This document shows, piece by piece, positions 52,869-61,726 of a DNA stretch of 64,000 nucleotides. The stretch covers positions 1 through 64,000 of the forward strand of contig LNDV01000010.1 in assembly GCA_001464765.1 (NCBI GenBank), written 5' to 3'. The number at the start of each line of letters is the position of its first letter. Within the stretch, counting starts at the first letter, position 1. The notes below the pieces were generated by a model. That model made no database searches. It was not told where the DNA came from and worked only from the letters and a program-made list of their open reading frames with translations. A program made the position numbers and the translations under genes. The stretch is from Betaproteobacteria bacterium Ga0077526. GTDB lineage: Bacteria > Pseudomonadota > Gammaproteobacteria > Burkholderiales > Ga0077523.

Positions 52869-54497
52869 GTGACGCTCCCTACCCGTTGGTCCGCCCTCCT
52901 GCCCGCCGTGCTTGCGGCCATTCTGGTTGCAGCACCGCTGATCGGTCTTGCGATCACGGGCCTGGCCGGCCTGCGTGTGGAAACCTGGCAAGGACTCATC
53001 GAGGGCGGGCTGTCCGGTTTCGCGGGTACGAGTGCGGCCCTGCTCGTCCTTGTCGCGGTGGGCGTGGCCCTCACGGGCGGGGTGACCGGGTGGCTCACCG
53101 CGGCCTACGTGTTTCCGGGCAGTCGGTACTTCGCCTGGCTGCTGGTGCTGCCCCTCGCCATGCCGGGCTACGTCGTTGCCTACGCCTACGCCGATCTGTT
53201 GCAGTTTTCAGGGCCCGTGCAGACGTGGCTGCGTGAGACTTCCGGATGGGGCCCCAGGGAATACTGGTTTCCTGAAGTGCGCAGCCTGCCGGGAGCGGCG
53301 GTGCTCTTCGTGTGCGTCCTGTTTCCGTACGTCTATCTGCCTGTCCGCGCGGCGGTGCAGGCGGTACCTGCCTCCCTGATCGAGGCGGCGCGCCTGTCGG
53401 GTCTGCCGGCACGCGCCGTCGTCCTGAGGGTTGTGCTGCCGCTGGCCTGGCCGGCCGTCGCAGGCGGCGTCATTCTCTGCTCGATGGAAGTCCTGGCGGA
53501 CTACGGTGCCGTGTCCTATCTGGCCGTCGATACGCTGAGCGTCGGCATCTACAAGGCATGGCTCGGCTACGGCGACCGCGTGAGCGCAGTGCAGCTCGCG
53601 CTCGTACTGCTGGTCGTGGTCGGTGCCCTGATGATCGTCGAATCGCGACTGCGGGGACGGCGCCGATTTGCCGCGAGGGGTGGACCGGTTCGCGGGTCGG
53701 CACCGGTGGTTCTGCGCGGAGCGAAGGCGTGGAGCGCGACCATCGTCTGTGTCATGCCGGTCATTGCCGGCTTCGTTCTTCCCCTTGCGACGTTGCTGCG
53801 TGTGGCTGTGAAGGACGCGGAATCCCATCAGTGGGATCGCTATGCCCGCGCGGCCTGGGCGAGCTTCACGACGGCCGGTGTGGCGGCGATCGTCGTTGTT
53901 CTCGTCGCTCTGCTGCTTGCCTACGGCGCCCGGATGTCGAGGAGCCGCGCGGTCGGCCTGCTCAATCGGGTGGCCTCGCTGGGATACGGCGTTCCTGGCG
54001 CTGTCCTCGCGATCGCGATCCTCATACCGCTTGCCCGGCTCGACAACATGCTGGACGCCTGGGTGGAATCGCTGTTCGGACAGAATCTCGGACTGCTGCT
54101 CACGGGAAGCGTCACGGCGCTGGTTTACGCCTACGTGGTGCGATTCCTGGCTGTGGGACTTTCGAATCTGGAGACTGGGTTCGGGCGCGTGACTCCGTCG
54201 ATGGACGACGCTGCTCGCTCGCTCGGCGTCACGGGACTCGCCCTGGTGGCGAGAGTCCATCTCCCGCTGCTGTGGCGGGTGCTGCTGGTCGCGGGGCTTC
54301 TCGTCTTCGTCGATGCGCTCAAGGAATTGCCCGCCACGCTGGCGTTGCGACCCTTCGACTTCGACACGCTCGCAACACAGTCATACCAGTACGCGAAGGA
54401 CGAACGCCTCGGGGAGGCGGCCGTGCCTTCGCTTGTCATCGTGCTCGTCGCGATGCTGCCCGCTCTGCTGGTCACTCGGGTCCTGGCCCGCGACTGA
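52869..54497 (+). CDS. fbpB: ferric iron ABC transporter permease (FbpB-like)
   Basis: 542 residues from a GTG at 52869. About 12 membrane helices are arranged in two homologous halves, each with an EAA-like loop (SLIEAARLSGLPARAVVLRVVLPLAWPA and SMDDAARSLGVTGLALVARVHLPLLW). This is the fused double permease typical of Fbp systems. It is divergent from fbpC and convergent with fbpA, an unusual scattering of one transporter. Confidence 0.92.
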   Translation: MTLPTRWSALLPAVLAAILVAAPLIGLAITGLAGLRVETWQGLIEGGLSGFAGTSAALLVLVAVGVALTGGVTGWLTAAYVFPGSRYFAWLLVLPLAMPGYVVAYAYADLLQFSGPVQTWLRETSGWGPREYWFPEVRSLPGAAVLFVCVLFPYVYLPVRAAVQAVPASLIEAARLSGLPARAVVLRVVLPLAWPAVAGGVILCSMEVLADYGAVSYLAVDTLSVGIYKAWLGYGDRVSAVQLALVLLVVVGALMIVESRLRGRRRFAARGGPVRGSAPVVLRGAKAWSATIVCVMPVIAGFVLPLATLLRVAVKDAESHQWDRYARAAWASFTTAGVAAIVVVLVALLLAYGARMSRSRAVGLLNRVASLGYGVPGAVLAIAILIPLARLDNMLDAWVESLFGQNLGLLLTGSVTALVYAYVVRFLAVGLSNLETGFGRVTPSMDDAARSLGVTGLALVARVHLPLLWRVLLVAGLLVFVDALKELPATLALRPFDFDTLATQSYQYAKDERLGEAAVPSLVIVLVAMLPALLVTRVLARD

Positions 54498-54508
54498 CAG
54501 CGATCCGC

Positions 54509-55546
54509 TCAACGCCAGCCGGCGCGATCCACCAGTTTCTGCGCCGCCACGGTCCGGCTCGCGATCTCGGCGATCGGCAGGCGATCCGCCTTGAACGCCC
54601 CCAGGGACTCCAGTTCGGGATTGCGCGGCTTCACCGTCTTCACGACTGGCCATTCGTTGTTGCCGTCGGCGAAGTAGATCTGCGCCTCATCGCTGGCAAG
54701 GTATTCGAGGAACTTCACCGCAGCGATCTTGTTGGGGGCATTGCGAAGCATCGCACCGCCGGACACGTTGATGTGCGTGCCGTAGTTCGACTGGTTCGGC
54801 CAGACGACGCCGACCTTCTCCACGACCGCCCGGTCCTCGGGCTTCTTGGAGCGCATGAGTCGCACGTAGTAGTAGGAGTTCGTGAGCGCGACGGCGCATT
54901 CGCCGGAAGCGACGGCCTTGATCTGATCCGTATCACCGCCACGCGGGGGGCGTGCCATGTTTGCCACCGTGGCTCGCGCCCACTGTTCGGCACGCTGCTC
55001 GCCGTCGTGCGCGATGACCGACGCCACCAGGGAAAGCATGTAGGGGTGGCTGCCGGGGCGGGTGCATACCTTCCCCTTGTTTCGTGGCGCCGCGAGGTCT
55101 TCATAGCTCTGCACGTCCTGGGGGAACGCCGCAGCCTTCGAATACACGAGGATGCGAGCGCGGCTGGAGAACGCGAACCAGGTGTTTGCAGGACTGCGGA
55201 GATCCGCGGGAATGCGCTGCTCGAGAACCGGCGACTTCACCGGGGCAAACAGGCCCGCCTGCTCCGCGGCGTACAGCCGGGACGCATCGACGATGAGAAG
55301 TACGTCCGCCGGGCTGTTCGCGCCTTCGTTGCGGAGGCGTTCGAGCAACGCCTCGTCTCCCATCTCGATCCGGTTGATGCGGATTCCCGTGGCCTTCGTG
55401 AAGTTCGCGTACAGCGCTTCGTCCGTGTCGTAGTGACGGGCGGAATACAGATTCAGGACCTTGTTGTCCTGGGCCGAGGCCGACGAGGTGACCAGTGCGC
55501 TTGTGACGGCGATGAGGCGCAGGGTCCGGATGAGGCGGTTGGGCAT
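54509..55546 (-). CDS. fbpA: ferric iron ABC transporter substrate-binding protein (FbpA-like)
   Basis: 345 residues with a signal peptide (TLRLIAVTSALVTSSASAQ). The mature protein begins KVLNLYSARHYDTDEALYANF and has the iron-binding Tyr cluster NSYYYVRLM, as in FbpA/FutA. It binds Fe3+ in the periplasm and delivers it to FbpB/FbpC. A Fur box lies 129 bases upstream, shared with the divergent DUF2325 gene. The stop lies 12 bases from the fbpB stop, convergent. Confidence 0.93.
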   Translation of the reverse strand: MPNRLIRTLRLIAVTSALVTSSASAQDNKVLNLYSARHYDTDEALYANFTKATGIRINRIEMGDEALLERLRNEGANSPADVLLIVDASRLYAAEQAGLFAPVKSPVLEQRIPADLRSPANTWFAFSSRARILVYSKAAAFPQDVQSYEDLAAPRNKGKVCTRPGSHPYMLSLVASVIAHDGEQRAEQWARATVANMARPPRGGDTDQIKAVASGECAVALTNSYYYVRLMRSKKPEDRAVVEKVGVVWPNQSNYGTHINVSGGAMLRNAPNKIAAVKFLEYLASDEAQIYFADGNNEWPVVKTVKPRNPELESLGAFKADRLPIAEIASRTVAAQKLVDRAGWR

Positions 55547-55674
55547 CGAAAGACGTCTCCAGAGAAGGAATCGAGAGGGTTCAGGACGATCGCGGACTGC
55601 TCTCGGCGACTCGGCGGTCACCGCGGCGTTCCTGGCGATTGGTACCCCGACTGTAGAGGAAAGTTGCGCCAATA

Positions 55675-55693
55675 AATGCGAATCATTATCATT
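55675..55693. promoter_or_regulatory. Fur box between fbpA and DUF2325 gene
   Basis: AATGCGAATCATTATCATT matches the 7-1-7 Fur motif AATGATAATNATTATCATT at 16 of 18 fixed positions. It sits in the divergent region and may control both genes. Confidence 0.82.
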
Positions 55694-55726
55694 TACACAC
55701 CGCAAACACTCTGCCGGAGGAACGCC

Positions 55727-56017
55727 ATGAATGTCTTCGTCATCGGGGCCGACCGCCTCGGAAACATCCCCGAGCGCCTGGCTGCCCGAGGGTATGCCAT
55801 CGTCGGCCACGTGTCCGGACGGGCGGCGGCGCACCAGCGCGTTGCCACGGCTCTTCCCAGGGAAACGCACTTGATGATCCTGTTCACGGATTTTCTGGGG
55901 CACAACGTCATGAAGAGCTTTCGTGCGCTCGCGAGAGAACGAGGGGTGCCGGTTCTTGCATGCCGACGGTCGGCGTCGGCACTGGAGGAGCAACTCACGC
56001 GGCTCGCGCCGGCCTGA
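55727..56017 (+). CDS. DUF2325 domain protein
   Basis: 96 residues from ATG 55727, with GGAGGAACGCC before it. A Rossmann-like start (MNVFVIGADRLGNIPERLAARGY) is followed by DFLGHNVMKSFRALARERGVPVLACRRS, typical of DUF2325. It is small and cytoplasmic. It lies about 34 bases downstream of a Fur box, so it is probably made under iron limitation. Function unknown. Confidence 0.88.
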   Translation: MNVFVIGADRLGNIPERLAARGYAIVGHVSGRAAAHQRVATALPRETHLMILFTDFLGHNVMKSFRALARERGVPVLACRRSASALEEQLTRLAPA

Positions 56018-56037
56018 GGCTGCTTCTGTGGCCACGT

Positions 56038-56078
56038 AAGCGGAGGAGGGCTGGTTGTGCGGGGCCCTCCGGCCGCTT
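56038..56078. terminator. nested hairpin between convergent genes
   Basis: An outer stem AAGCGG/CCGCTT and an inner stem GGAGGGC/GCCCTCC lie between the DUF2325 gene and the end of the FecA-like receptor gene. On the plus strand it is followed by TCGG, on the minus strand by ACGTGG, so T-runs are absent. Confidence 0.45.
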
Positions 56079-56089
56079 TCGGTGCAGCG

Positions 56090-58234
56090 TCAGAATTCCC
56101 AGCGCAGTCCGGCCTGCACGAGCCGGGGAGAGCCGGGCAGGATGCCGCGCGTTCGGTCGACGATGTAGACCTTGTCCGCGATGTTCTTGACCGTCACAAA
56201 AAGCGTGAGACCGTATTGCCGCAGCTGATAGTTGGCCGTGGCATTGAAAACGGTGAAGGCGTCGATCTTGCCGAACTGTCCGCTTGCGTCTGAATTGGGA
56301 TCGGCGACGTTGCCGAAGTCCGAGAACTGCTCGCCGACATGCTGTGCCTCGAGATTCACGTCGAGACCCGCGGACGTCGCGTAGCCCACCGCGATCGTGG
56401 CCGTGGTCTTCGGGGCGTACGGAAGACGCTTACCTGCTTGGGAGCCCGCGACCGCGGCGCCGTTGGAGACTGCAGTGAACGCCGTCGACTGTTCAGCCGT
56501 GGGGAGGAAGGTGATGGCCGCCGTGGAGTACACCCCGGACGGATCGCCATATCGGCCACCGAGTTCGAGACCCTGGAAGAGCGCCTCGCCCTGCGATAGC
56601 GGCAGATTTCCGCCGGCGATGCTGCCGACGGCGATCAGGCGCTGGAAATTGTTGCGGAAGAACGTGGCCTGGACGTTCAGCTGTTTGCTGATCTGGGCGC
56701 GCGTACCCGCCTCGAAGTTCCAGCTGCGCTCGGCGCCGACGTTGGTGAACGTCGCCGCGGGGCCCGTGCCCGTCGTGACGAGATCTTCGACGCGGGGCGG
56801 CGCGAATCCACGGTGCACCCCGGCGAACACCGTGGTCCCTTCCTGGATCACATACGTGGCGCCGAGGCTGGGGATCACGGCGCTCAATGACTCGGAGCCA
56901 CTGTTGCCGCCCACGCGCCGGTCGGTGCGTTTCACGTCGATGAATTCGTAGCGCAGGCCGGGCGCGATGGTGAGGGCGCCCAGGAGAAACTTGTTCTGCG
57001 CGAAGGCGGCGATTGCGTTGGTGTCGCGTTCGTTGTCTTCCGTGAGTGTGCCGATGCGGGCGCCGGGCGCCGCGCCGTTCAACTGCTTGCGCTCCTGCTT
57101 TTCGTGATGGAGGCGAAAGCCGGTTTCCAGTTCGGACGGAGCGCCGAGAAAGGCATGCCGGGTCCGGAGCCGTGGCTCGATGCCGAACTGGTAATAGTCG
57201 CGCAGGCGTCCCTGCACCGAATTGCAGCTGTCGGGGTTCACGGTCTGGCCAGCCAGGCGGGCGTCACGGAAGGCGTTGCCGCATTGCGTATCGGTGGTCG
57301 TGCTCGACTGTCTCCACCAGTCCCGATTGAACGACGAACCGTAAAGATTGGTGATGAGGCTTGTGTCGGCGTTGAAGGCGATCTCGTGGGTTGCCGACAG
57401 CCCGATGCGACGTGTTTCGAAGGAGTCGTTCTTGAACGGGTTGTAGCGAGCGCCGAAGTTCCGGTATTCCGCGTTGGTGATTCCCGAATAGGTGACCGTG
57501 GAATCCTCGGTGTAGTAGTTCGCCCGCAGTGTGACGCCCTGACGATCACCAATCGCGAAGACCTTCTTGAGGCTGATGTCCCGCAGTTCGGAGTGGGTGT
57601 TGTCGCGGGCTCCGTCGCCCTGCTTGTGCATCATGTCCAGCATCAGGCCGCCGCCGCTCAGTCGCGCGTGGGCATTCAGGTAATCGCGGTTGCCGCCGGT
57701 GACGCCGATGAATCCGCTGAAGGCTTCCGTCGGCGTTGGCGTCACGTAGTTGATGACGCCGCCGATCGTCTGTGGTCCGTAGAGCACCTGCCCTGAACCC
57801 TTGAGGACCTCGATGCGCTCGTAACGGTCGATCGGCGGGTGGTAGTAGCTGGCGTTGTCGCCATAGGGTGCGTAGGAGAGCGGAATACCGTCTTCAAGCA
57901 GGGTGACTTTCGTCGAGCGGGTGGGATTCAGCCCCCGGATGCCGATGTTCGGGCGGAGGCCGAAGCCTTCTTCATCACGGGCATTGATGCCCGGCACCTT
58001 CCTGAGCGCCTCGTTGGTCGTGAACACCCTGGAAGTGTCCAGCGCGTCCCGATCGATCACGTCGCCCGATCCCGGGATGCGTTCCAGCGTCTCGCGCTTG
58101 CCGATGATGTCGACGCGGGGCGCGGTCATCGCCTGAGGCGCTTTCTGGGCGAGGGCGCCGTGCGCAGTGGCGGCGGCGGCAACCAGGACGGACAGGCGGG
58201 CGGCGGCGTGGCGGTGGCCGGCAGTACATTTCAT
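56090..58234 (-). CDS. FecA-like TonB-dependent siderophore receptor
   Basis: 714 residues. The signal peptide ends GALAQ. The plug includes TNEALRKVPGINARDEEGFGLRPNIGIRGLNPTRS and TLLEDGIPLSYAPYGDNASYYHP, close to the FecA group. Next come VLKGSGQVLYGPQTIGGVINYVTP and the barrel, ending VQAGLRWEF. It lacks an N-terminal signalling domain, so it is not a FecIR-type transducer. A Fur box lies about 115 bases upstream. Ligand unconfirmed; ferric citrate or another hydroxy-acid siderophore is the nearest guess. Confidence 0.9.
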   Translation of the reverse strand: MKCTAGHRHAAARLSVLVAAAATAHGALAQKAPQAMTAPRVDIIGKRETLERIPGSGDVIDRDALDTSRVFTTNEALRKVPGINARDEEGFGLRPNIGIRGLNPTRSTKVTLLEDGIPLSYAPYGDNASYYHPPIDRYERIEVLKGSGQVLYGPQTIGGVINYVTPTPTEAFSGFIGVTGGNRDYLNAHARLSGGGLMLDMMHKQGDGARDNTHSELRDISLKKVFAIGDRQGVTLRANYYTEDSTVTYSGITNAEYRNFGARYNPFKNDSFETRRIGLSATHEIAFNADTSLITNLYGSSFNRDWWRQSSTTTDTQCGNAFRDARLAGQTVNPDSCNSVQGRLRDYYQFGIEPRLRTRHAFLGAPSELETGFRLHHEKQERKQLNGAAPGARIGTLTEDNERDTNAIAAFAQNKFLLGALTIAPGLRYEFIDVKRTDRRVGGNSGSESLSAVIPSLGATYVIQEGTTVFAGVHRGFAPPRVEDLVTTGTGPAATFTNVGAERSWNFEAGTRAQISKQLNVQATFFRNNFQRLIAVGSIAGGNLPLSQGEALFQGLELGGRYGDPSGVYSTAAITFLPTAEQSTAFTAVSNGAAVAGSQAGKRLPYAPKTTATIAVGYATSAGLDVNLEAQHVGEQFSDFGNVADPNSDASGQFGKIDAFTVFNATANYQLRQYGLTLFVTVKNIADKVYIVDRTRGILPGSPRLVQAGLRWEF

Positions 58235-58349
58235 GCGGAACGTCTCCTCGAAGTCGGGCCGGCGACCGAGTCCGCCTCACCTTCCGGTGTCGGGGTAGGG
58301 GCGGCCGCTCGCTGCAGTCGTCGTCTCTATGGACGCACCCAAGGAAAAT

Positions 58350-58368
58350 AACACGAATCATTCTCATT
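58350..58368. promoter_or_regulatory. Fur box of the FecA-like receptor
   Basis: AACACGAATCATTCTCATT matches the Fur 7-1-7 motif at 13 of 18 fixed positions. It lies 116 bases upstream of the receptor ATG, in a 360-base space shared with bfd. AT-rich DNA follows (TTTGTAAAAAAATGG). The rest of the gap holds the bfd promoter and no recognised gene. Confidence 0.7.
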
Positions 58369-58537
58369 TGTAAAAAAATGGATCGACCATATCGGCCACG
58401 TCTCAGGGTGTGCAGAGGTATGGAGTAGAAAAACATTTAAAACAGATAGTTAAGAATTCCTGTGGGGCGCCGAAGCACCACTGTCCGCGAGCTGGCTGCC
58501 GTCTTTGCCCCTAGGCGATTCTACGCTGCAGTGCAGT

Positions 58538-58567
58538 ATTGACAATCATTCTCATTCGTAGTCTACT
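58538..58567 (+). promoter_or_regulatory. bfd promoter with overlapping Fur box
   Basis: TTGACA (58539-58544) and TCTACT (58562-58567) are 17 bases apart, a good sigma-70 promoter. A Fur box ATTGACAATCATTCTCATT (58538-58556, 15 of 18 matches) covers the -35 and spacer, so Fur would block transcription when iron is high. Confidence 0.78.
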
Positions 58568-58594
58568 GATTCCACGAAAGGAGGTGCAGCGCTC

Positions 58595-58789
58595 ATGTAT
58601 GTGTGCCTTTGTCAGGGAGTTACCGACCGTCAGATCCGCGAAGCGGTGGAAGAGGGCGCGTCCACCATGCGTCAATTGCGCAAGGAACTCGGCGTGGCGG
58701 CATCCTGCGGTCGTTGTGCGATGCACGCCAAGGCGCTCCTGGACGAGACCCGGCAGGAATCCCGCAACCTCTCGCTCGCGGTGGCCTGA
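58595..58789 (+). CDS. bfd: bacterioferritin-associated ferredoxin
   Basis: 64 residues with ribosome binding site AAAGGAGG. Its four Cys follow the Bfd pattern: CLC near the start, then SCGRC at 38-41. The N-terminus is MYVCLCQGVTDRQIREAV. It carries a [2Fe-2S] cluster and reduces bacterioferritin to release stored iron, consistent with expression under iron limitation from the Fur-covered promoter. bfr lies 209 bases downstream after a terminator. Confidence 0.95.
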   Translation: MYVCLCQGVTDRQIREAVEEGASTMRQLRKELGVAASCGRCAMHAKALLDETRQESRNLSLAVA

Positions 58790-58879
58790 GCACTTCCTCG
58801 GGCGGGTGACGGTCGACCGGTCCGCCGGTTGGCGTTGGCGAAGCGTCTTGACCTGCCAGCCATCACAAGCCAGACATCG

Positions 58880-58903
58880 AACGCGTCGCTCGACGCGTTT
58901 TCA
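58880..58903 (+). terminator. intrinsic terminator of bfd
   Basis: A stem AACGCGTC/GACGCGTT with a GCTC loop is followed by TTCATT. It separates bfd from bfr, which needs a different iron response. Confidence 0.7.
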
Positions 58904-58961
58904 TTCCCATTCGCGTTTCGCTCCATCGGAAAGTCGGACTGTCGTCAGACGCGGTCCTGTC

Positions 58962-58967
58962 TATACT
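58962..58967 (+). promoter_or_regulatory. probable -10 element for bfr
   Basis: TATACT lies 31 bases before the bfr ATG. The -35 (CTGTCG with a 17-base spacer) is weak. No Fur box overlaps it, unlike bfd. Confidence 0.5.
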
Positions 58968-58998
58968 CGGGTCTTCCCTGTAGAGCTGAGGCTTACCG

Positions 58999-59475
58999 AT
59001 GAAAGGTGACAAGAAAGTCATCCAGCATCTCAACAAGGTGCTGCTGAACGAACTCACTGCAATCAACCAGTATTTCCTCCACGCCCGGATGTTCAAGAAC
59101 TGGGGCCTGAAGAAGCTCGGTGACTACGAGCAGCATGAATCCATCGACGAGATGAAGCACGCCGATCGGCTCATCGAACGGGTGCTGTTTCTCGAGGGTC
59201 TGCCGAATCTCCAGGACATCGGCAAACTGCTGATCGGCGAGAACCTCGAAGAGTGTCTCAAGTGCGATCTGCAACTTGAGATGAAGGCGCATCCCGACCT
59301 GAAGAACGCGATTGCCCATTGCGAGTCCGTCGGGGACTACATCTCCCGCGAGCTGTTCGAGTCCATTCTCGAGAGCGAGGAAGAGCACATCGACTTCCTG
59401 GAAACGCAGATCGACCTGATCGGGAAGATCGGCATCCAGAACTACATGCAGAGCCAGATGGGCGATCTTTCCTGA
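58999..59475 (+). CDS. bfr: bacterioferritin
   Basis: 158 residues, typical length. The ferroxidase centre is seen in [42 protein letters not shown], and the second pair in [18 protein letters not shown]. The conserved heme-ligating Met52 is in IDEMKHAD. It stores iron as a ferric mineral in a 24-mer with heme at the subunit interfaces. It is located after bfd, with its own promoter and a strong terminator. Confidence 0.97.
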   Translation: MKGDKKVIQHLNKVLLNELTAINQYFLHARMFKNWGLKKLGDYEQHESIDEMKHADRLIERVLFLEGLPNLQDIGKLLIGENLEECLKCDLQLEMKAHPDLKNAIAHCESVGDYISRELFESILESEEEHIDFLETQIDLIGKIGIQNYMQSQMGDLS

Positions 59476-59504
59476 GATCGCGCCTGCGTTGTCGGCGTCT
59501 GCCG

Positions 59505-59535
59505 AACGGGCCGCAACCGCGGCCCGTTTGCTTTT
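59505..59535 (+). terminator. intrinsic terminator of bfr
   Basis: A perfect 10-base stem AACGGGCCGC/GCGGCCCGTT with an AACC loop is followed by TGCTTTT, 30 bases after the bfr stop. Confidence 0.87.
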
Positions 59536-59587
59536 GTGCGAGGGCCCGCTACGCTTGCGGCCCCAAGCGTTCCCAACGGCGTCGACG

Positions 59588-60574
59588 ATGCGCAACCGAC
59601 CGGGCCTTTTCGCCCTGATCCCCTGTTTCCTGCTGGTCGCCTGCGCTGCACGCGGGCCGGCCCCGGTCGTCACCACCCCGGCGCCGCCGCCGGTCGTCAT
59701 CACGCTGCCAGCGCCCCCCGTCGAGCCGCCACCGCCGGAGATCGTCATCCCACCGCCGAAGATCGCACTCGTTCTGGGAGGCGGCGCGGCGCGCGGATTC
59801 GCCCATGTGGGCGTGATCAAGGTTCTCGAAGCGCAGGGCCTGGCACCGGACCATGTCGTGGGGACGAGTGCAGGCAGTGTCGTGGCCGCGCTGTATGCGG
59901 CCGGCTTCAGCGGATTCGATCTGCAGAGGAAGGCGCTCGACCTCGACGAGAATACGGTGAGCGACTGGGCTCTGCCCAATCGCGGATTCCTCAAGGGCGA
60001 GGCGCTGCAGAAGTTCATCAACGAATCGGTCAAGCAGTTGCCCATCGAACAACTGCCCCGGTCGTTGGGTGTCGTAGCGACGGATCTGCAGACCGGCGAT
60101 CAGGTCGTGTTCCGACGCGGCAACACCGGTATGGCCGTGCGCGCATCGAGCAGCGTGCCCGGCGTGTTCCAGCCGGTCACGATCAATGGAAGGGAGTACG
60201 TCGATGGCGGACTGACCAGTCCGGTTCCCGTGAAAGCGGCCCGCGACTTCGGCGCCGATATCGTAATCGCGGTGGACATCTCGAAGAACCCTCTGCGCGC
60301 GAAGGTCCGCGACACCATCGAGGTGCTGCTTCAGACCTTCACGATCATGGGACGGGCACTCGCTGCCCACGAAATGCAGTCGGCGGATGTCGTCATCAGC
60401 CCGGGGACGGACGAACTTGCCAGTGCGAGTTTCGAAAGCCGGAACCTGGCCATTCTCGAAGGCGAGAAGGCCGCCCAGGCGGCCATACCGAAGATCCGTC
60501 AGAAGATCGCCGAGCGCGAGGAGCGCCTGCGCAAACAGGCGCTCCAGGCGTTTACCACCCCCGGCAATCGCTGA
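59588..60574 (+). CDS. patatin-like phospholipase family lipoprotein (RssA-like)
   Basis: 328 residues from ATG 59588. The lipoprotein signal LIPCFLLVACAA gives lipidation at Cys19. A Pro-rich spacer (about 25-55) leads to the patatin domain: LVLGGGAARGFAHVGVIKVL oxyanion loop, the nucleophile in GTSAGSV, and the catalytic Asp in YVDGGLTSPVP. It probably hydrolyses a lipid ester in the periplasm. Its stop directly abuts the stop of the convergent oxidoreductase gene (TGATCA). Confidence 0.88.
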   Translation: MRNRPGLFALIPCFLLVACAARGPAPVVTTPAPPPVVITLPAPPVEPPPPEIVIPPPKIALVLGGGAARGFAHVGVIKVLEAQGLAPDHVVGTSAGSVVAALYAAGFSGFDLQRKALDLDENTVSDWALPNRGFLKGEALQKFINESVKQLPIEQLPRSLGVVATDLQTGDQVVFRRGNTGMAVRASSSVPGVFQPVTINGREYVDGGLTSPVPVKAARDFGADIVIAVDISKNPLRAKVRDTIEVLLQTFTIMGRALAAHEMQSADVVISPGTDELASASFESRNLAILEGEKAAQAAIPKIRQKIAEREERLRKQALQAFTTPGNR

Positions 60575-61717
60575 TCATTTCCGCGGCGTGAGGCTCTTCT
60601 TGCGCTTGTCGAGCCACCAGCCGTATTGCACTGGCCAGTCCGCGTACTCATTGTCGATGCCCAGTGCCTCCGCCGCGTGCAGAGGCCAGTTCGGGTCGTA
60701 GAGCGCTTCACGGCCGATGGCGATGAGGTCGGCCTCACCGTTGCGCAGCACTTCGTCCGCCTGCGGGCCGTCGAGGATCAGGCCTACGGCCATTGTCGGG
60801 ATGTCGCTCTCGCGCCGGATGGTGGCGGCGAAGGGCACCTGGAACCCCGGGTAACGCTTTACCCGCGCCGCGGTCGCGGAGCCGAGCAGTCCTCCCGATG
60901 AGCAGTCGATGACGTCGATGCCGACTTCGCGGAGCCGCCGGGCGAGTGCCACGGAATCCTCGATCGTCCAGCCGCCGTCGACACCATCGACTGACGACAC
61001 CCGGAAGAACACCGGCTTGTCCTGGGGCCAGATCGCGCGCACCTCGCGGGCGATCTCGAGCGGGAGCCGGATGCGGTTCTCGAAGCTGCCACCGTAGTCG
61101 TCGTCGCGCCGATTCGAGAGCGGGGACAGGAATTCGTGCAGCAGATAGCCGTGGGCGCCGTGGACTTCCGCCACGTCGAAACCGGCCGCGATGGCGCGAT
61201 GGGCCGCATCGCGCCACTGGGTCTTCAGAAGCTCGATATCGGCCCGCGACATGGCATGCGGTTCCAGCCAGCCCTCGTCCATGGGAATGGCGCTGGGCGC
61301 CACGACCGACCAGACGTGCTCACCCCGTGCGCGATCCGTGTCGTCCAGGGGGCCGTTGCCGTGCCACGGCCGTTGCATCGAAGCCTTGCGGCCGGCGTGT
61401 GCCAGCTGGATTGCCGGCACGCAACCTTGAGAACGTTGGAAGTCCGTGACGCGCTTGAGCGGCGCGATGTGCGCGTCGCTCCACAGGCCGAGATCGCCGT
61501 GGGTGATCCGGCCATCGCGATCGACGGCGACGGCTTCGCAGATGACCATGGCAGCACCGCCGCTCGCGAGCTTGCCGAGGTGTACCAGATGCCAGTCGTT
61601 CGCCAGCCCTTCGATGGCCGAGTACTGGCACATGGGCGGGACGACGATGCGGTTCTTGAGCGTGAGGCCGCGCAGGCGCAGCGGCGTGAAGAGCAGGGGT
61701 ATGGCGGACACGTTCAT
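60575..61717 (-). CDS. NADH:flavin oxidoreductase, old yellow enzyme family (YqjM-like)
   Basis: 380 residues. FMN-binding TIM barrel with LFTPLRLRGLTLKNRIVVPPMCQYSA (the Cys of the YqjM-type active site), IQLAHAGRKAS, DVAEVHGAHGYLLHEFLSPLSNRRDDDYGG and AVGLILDGPQADEVL. It reduces activated alkenes or similar electrophiles with NAD(P)H. It begins 10 bases after the nikR stop on the same strand, so the two are likely cotranscribed. A role in nickel biology has no known basis. Confidence 0.9.
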   Translation of the reverse strand: MNVSAIPLLFTPLRLRGLTLKNRIVVPPMCQYSAIEGLANDWHLVHLGKLASGGAAMVICEAVAVDRDGRITHGDLGLWSDAHIAPLKRVTDFQRSQGCVPAIQLAHAGRKASMQRPWHGNGPLDDTDRARGEHVWSVVAPSAIPMDEGWLEPHAMSRADIELLKTQWRDAAHRAIAAGFDVAEVHGAHGYLLHEFLSPLSNRRDDDYGGSFENRIRLPLEIAREVRAIWPQDKPVFFRVSSVDGVDGGWTIEDSVALARRLREVGIDVIDCSSGGLLGSATAARVKRYPGFQVPFAATIRRESDIPTMAVGLILDGPQADEVLRNGEADLIAIGREALYDPNWPLHAAEALGIDNEYADWPVQYGWWLDKRKKSLTPRK

Positions 61718-61726
61718 GGGTGGAGT

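Noticed and set aside
58235..58594. A small RNA between the FecA-like receptor and bfd
   Set aside because: Only promoter and Fur-like sites are visible; no hairpin followed by a T-run was found in the gap.
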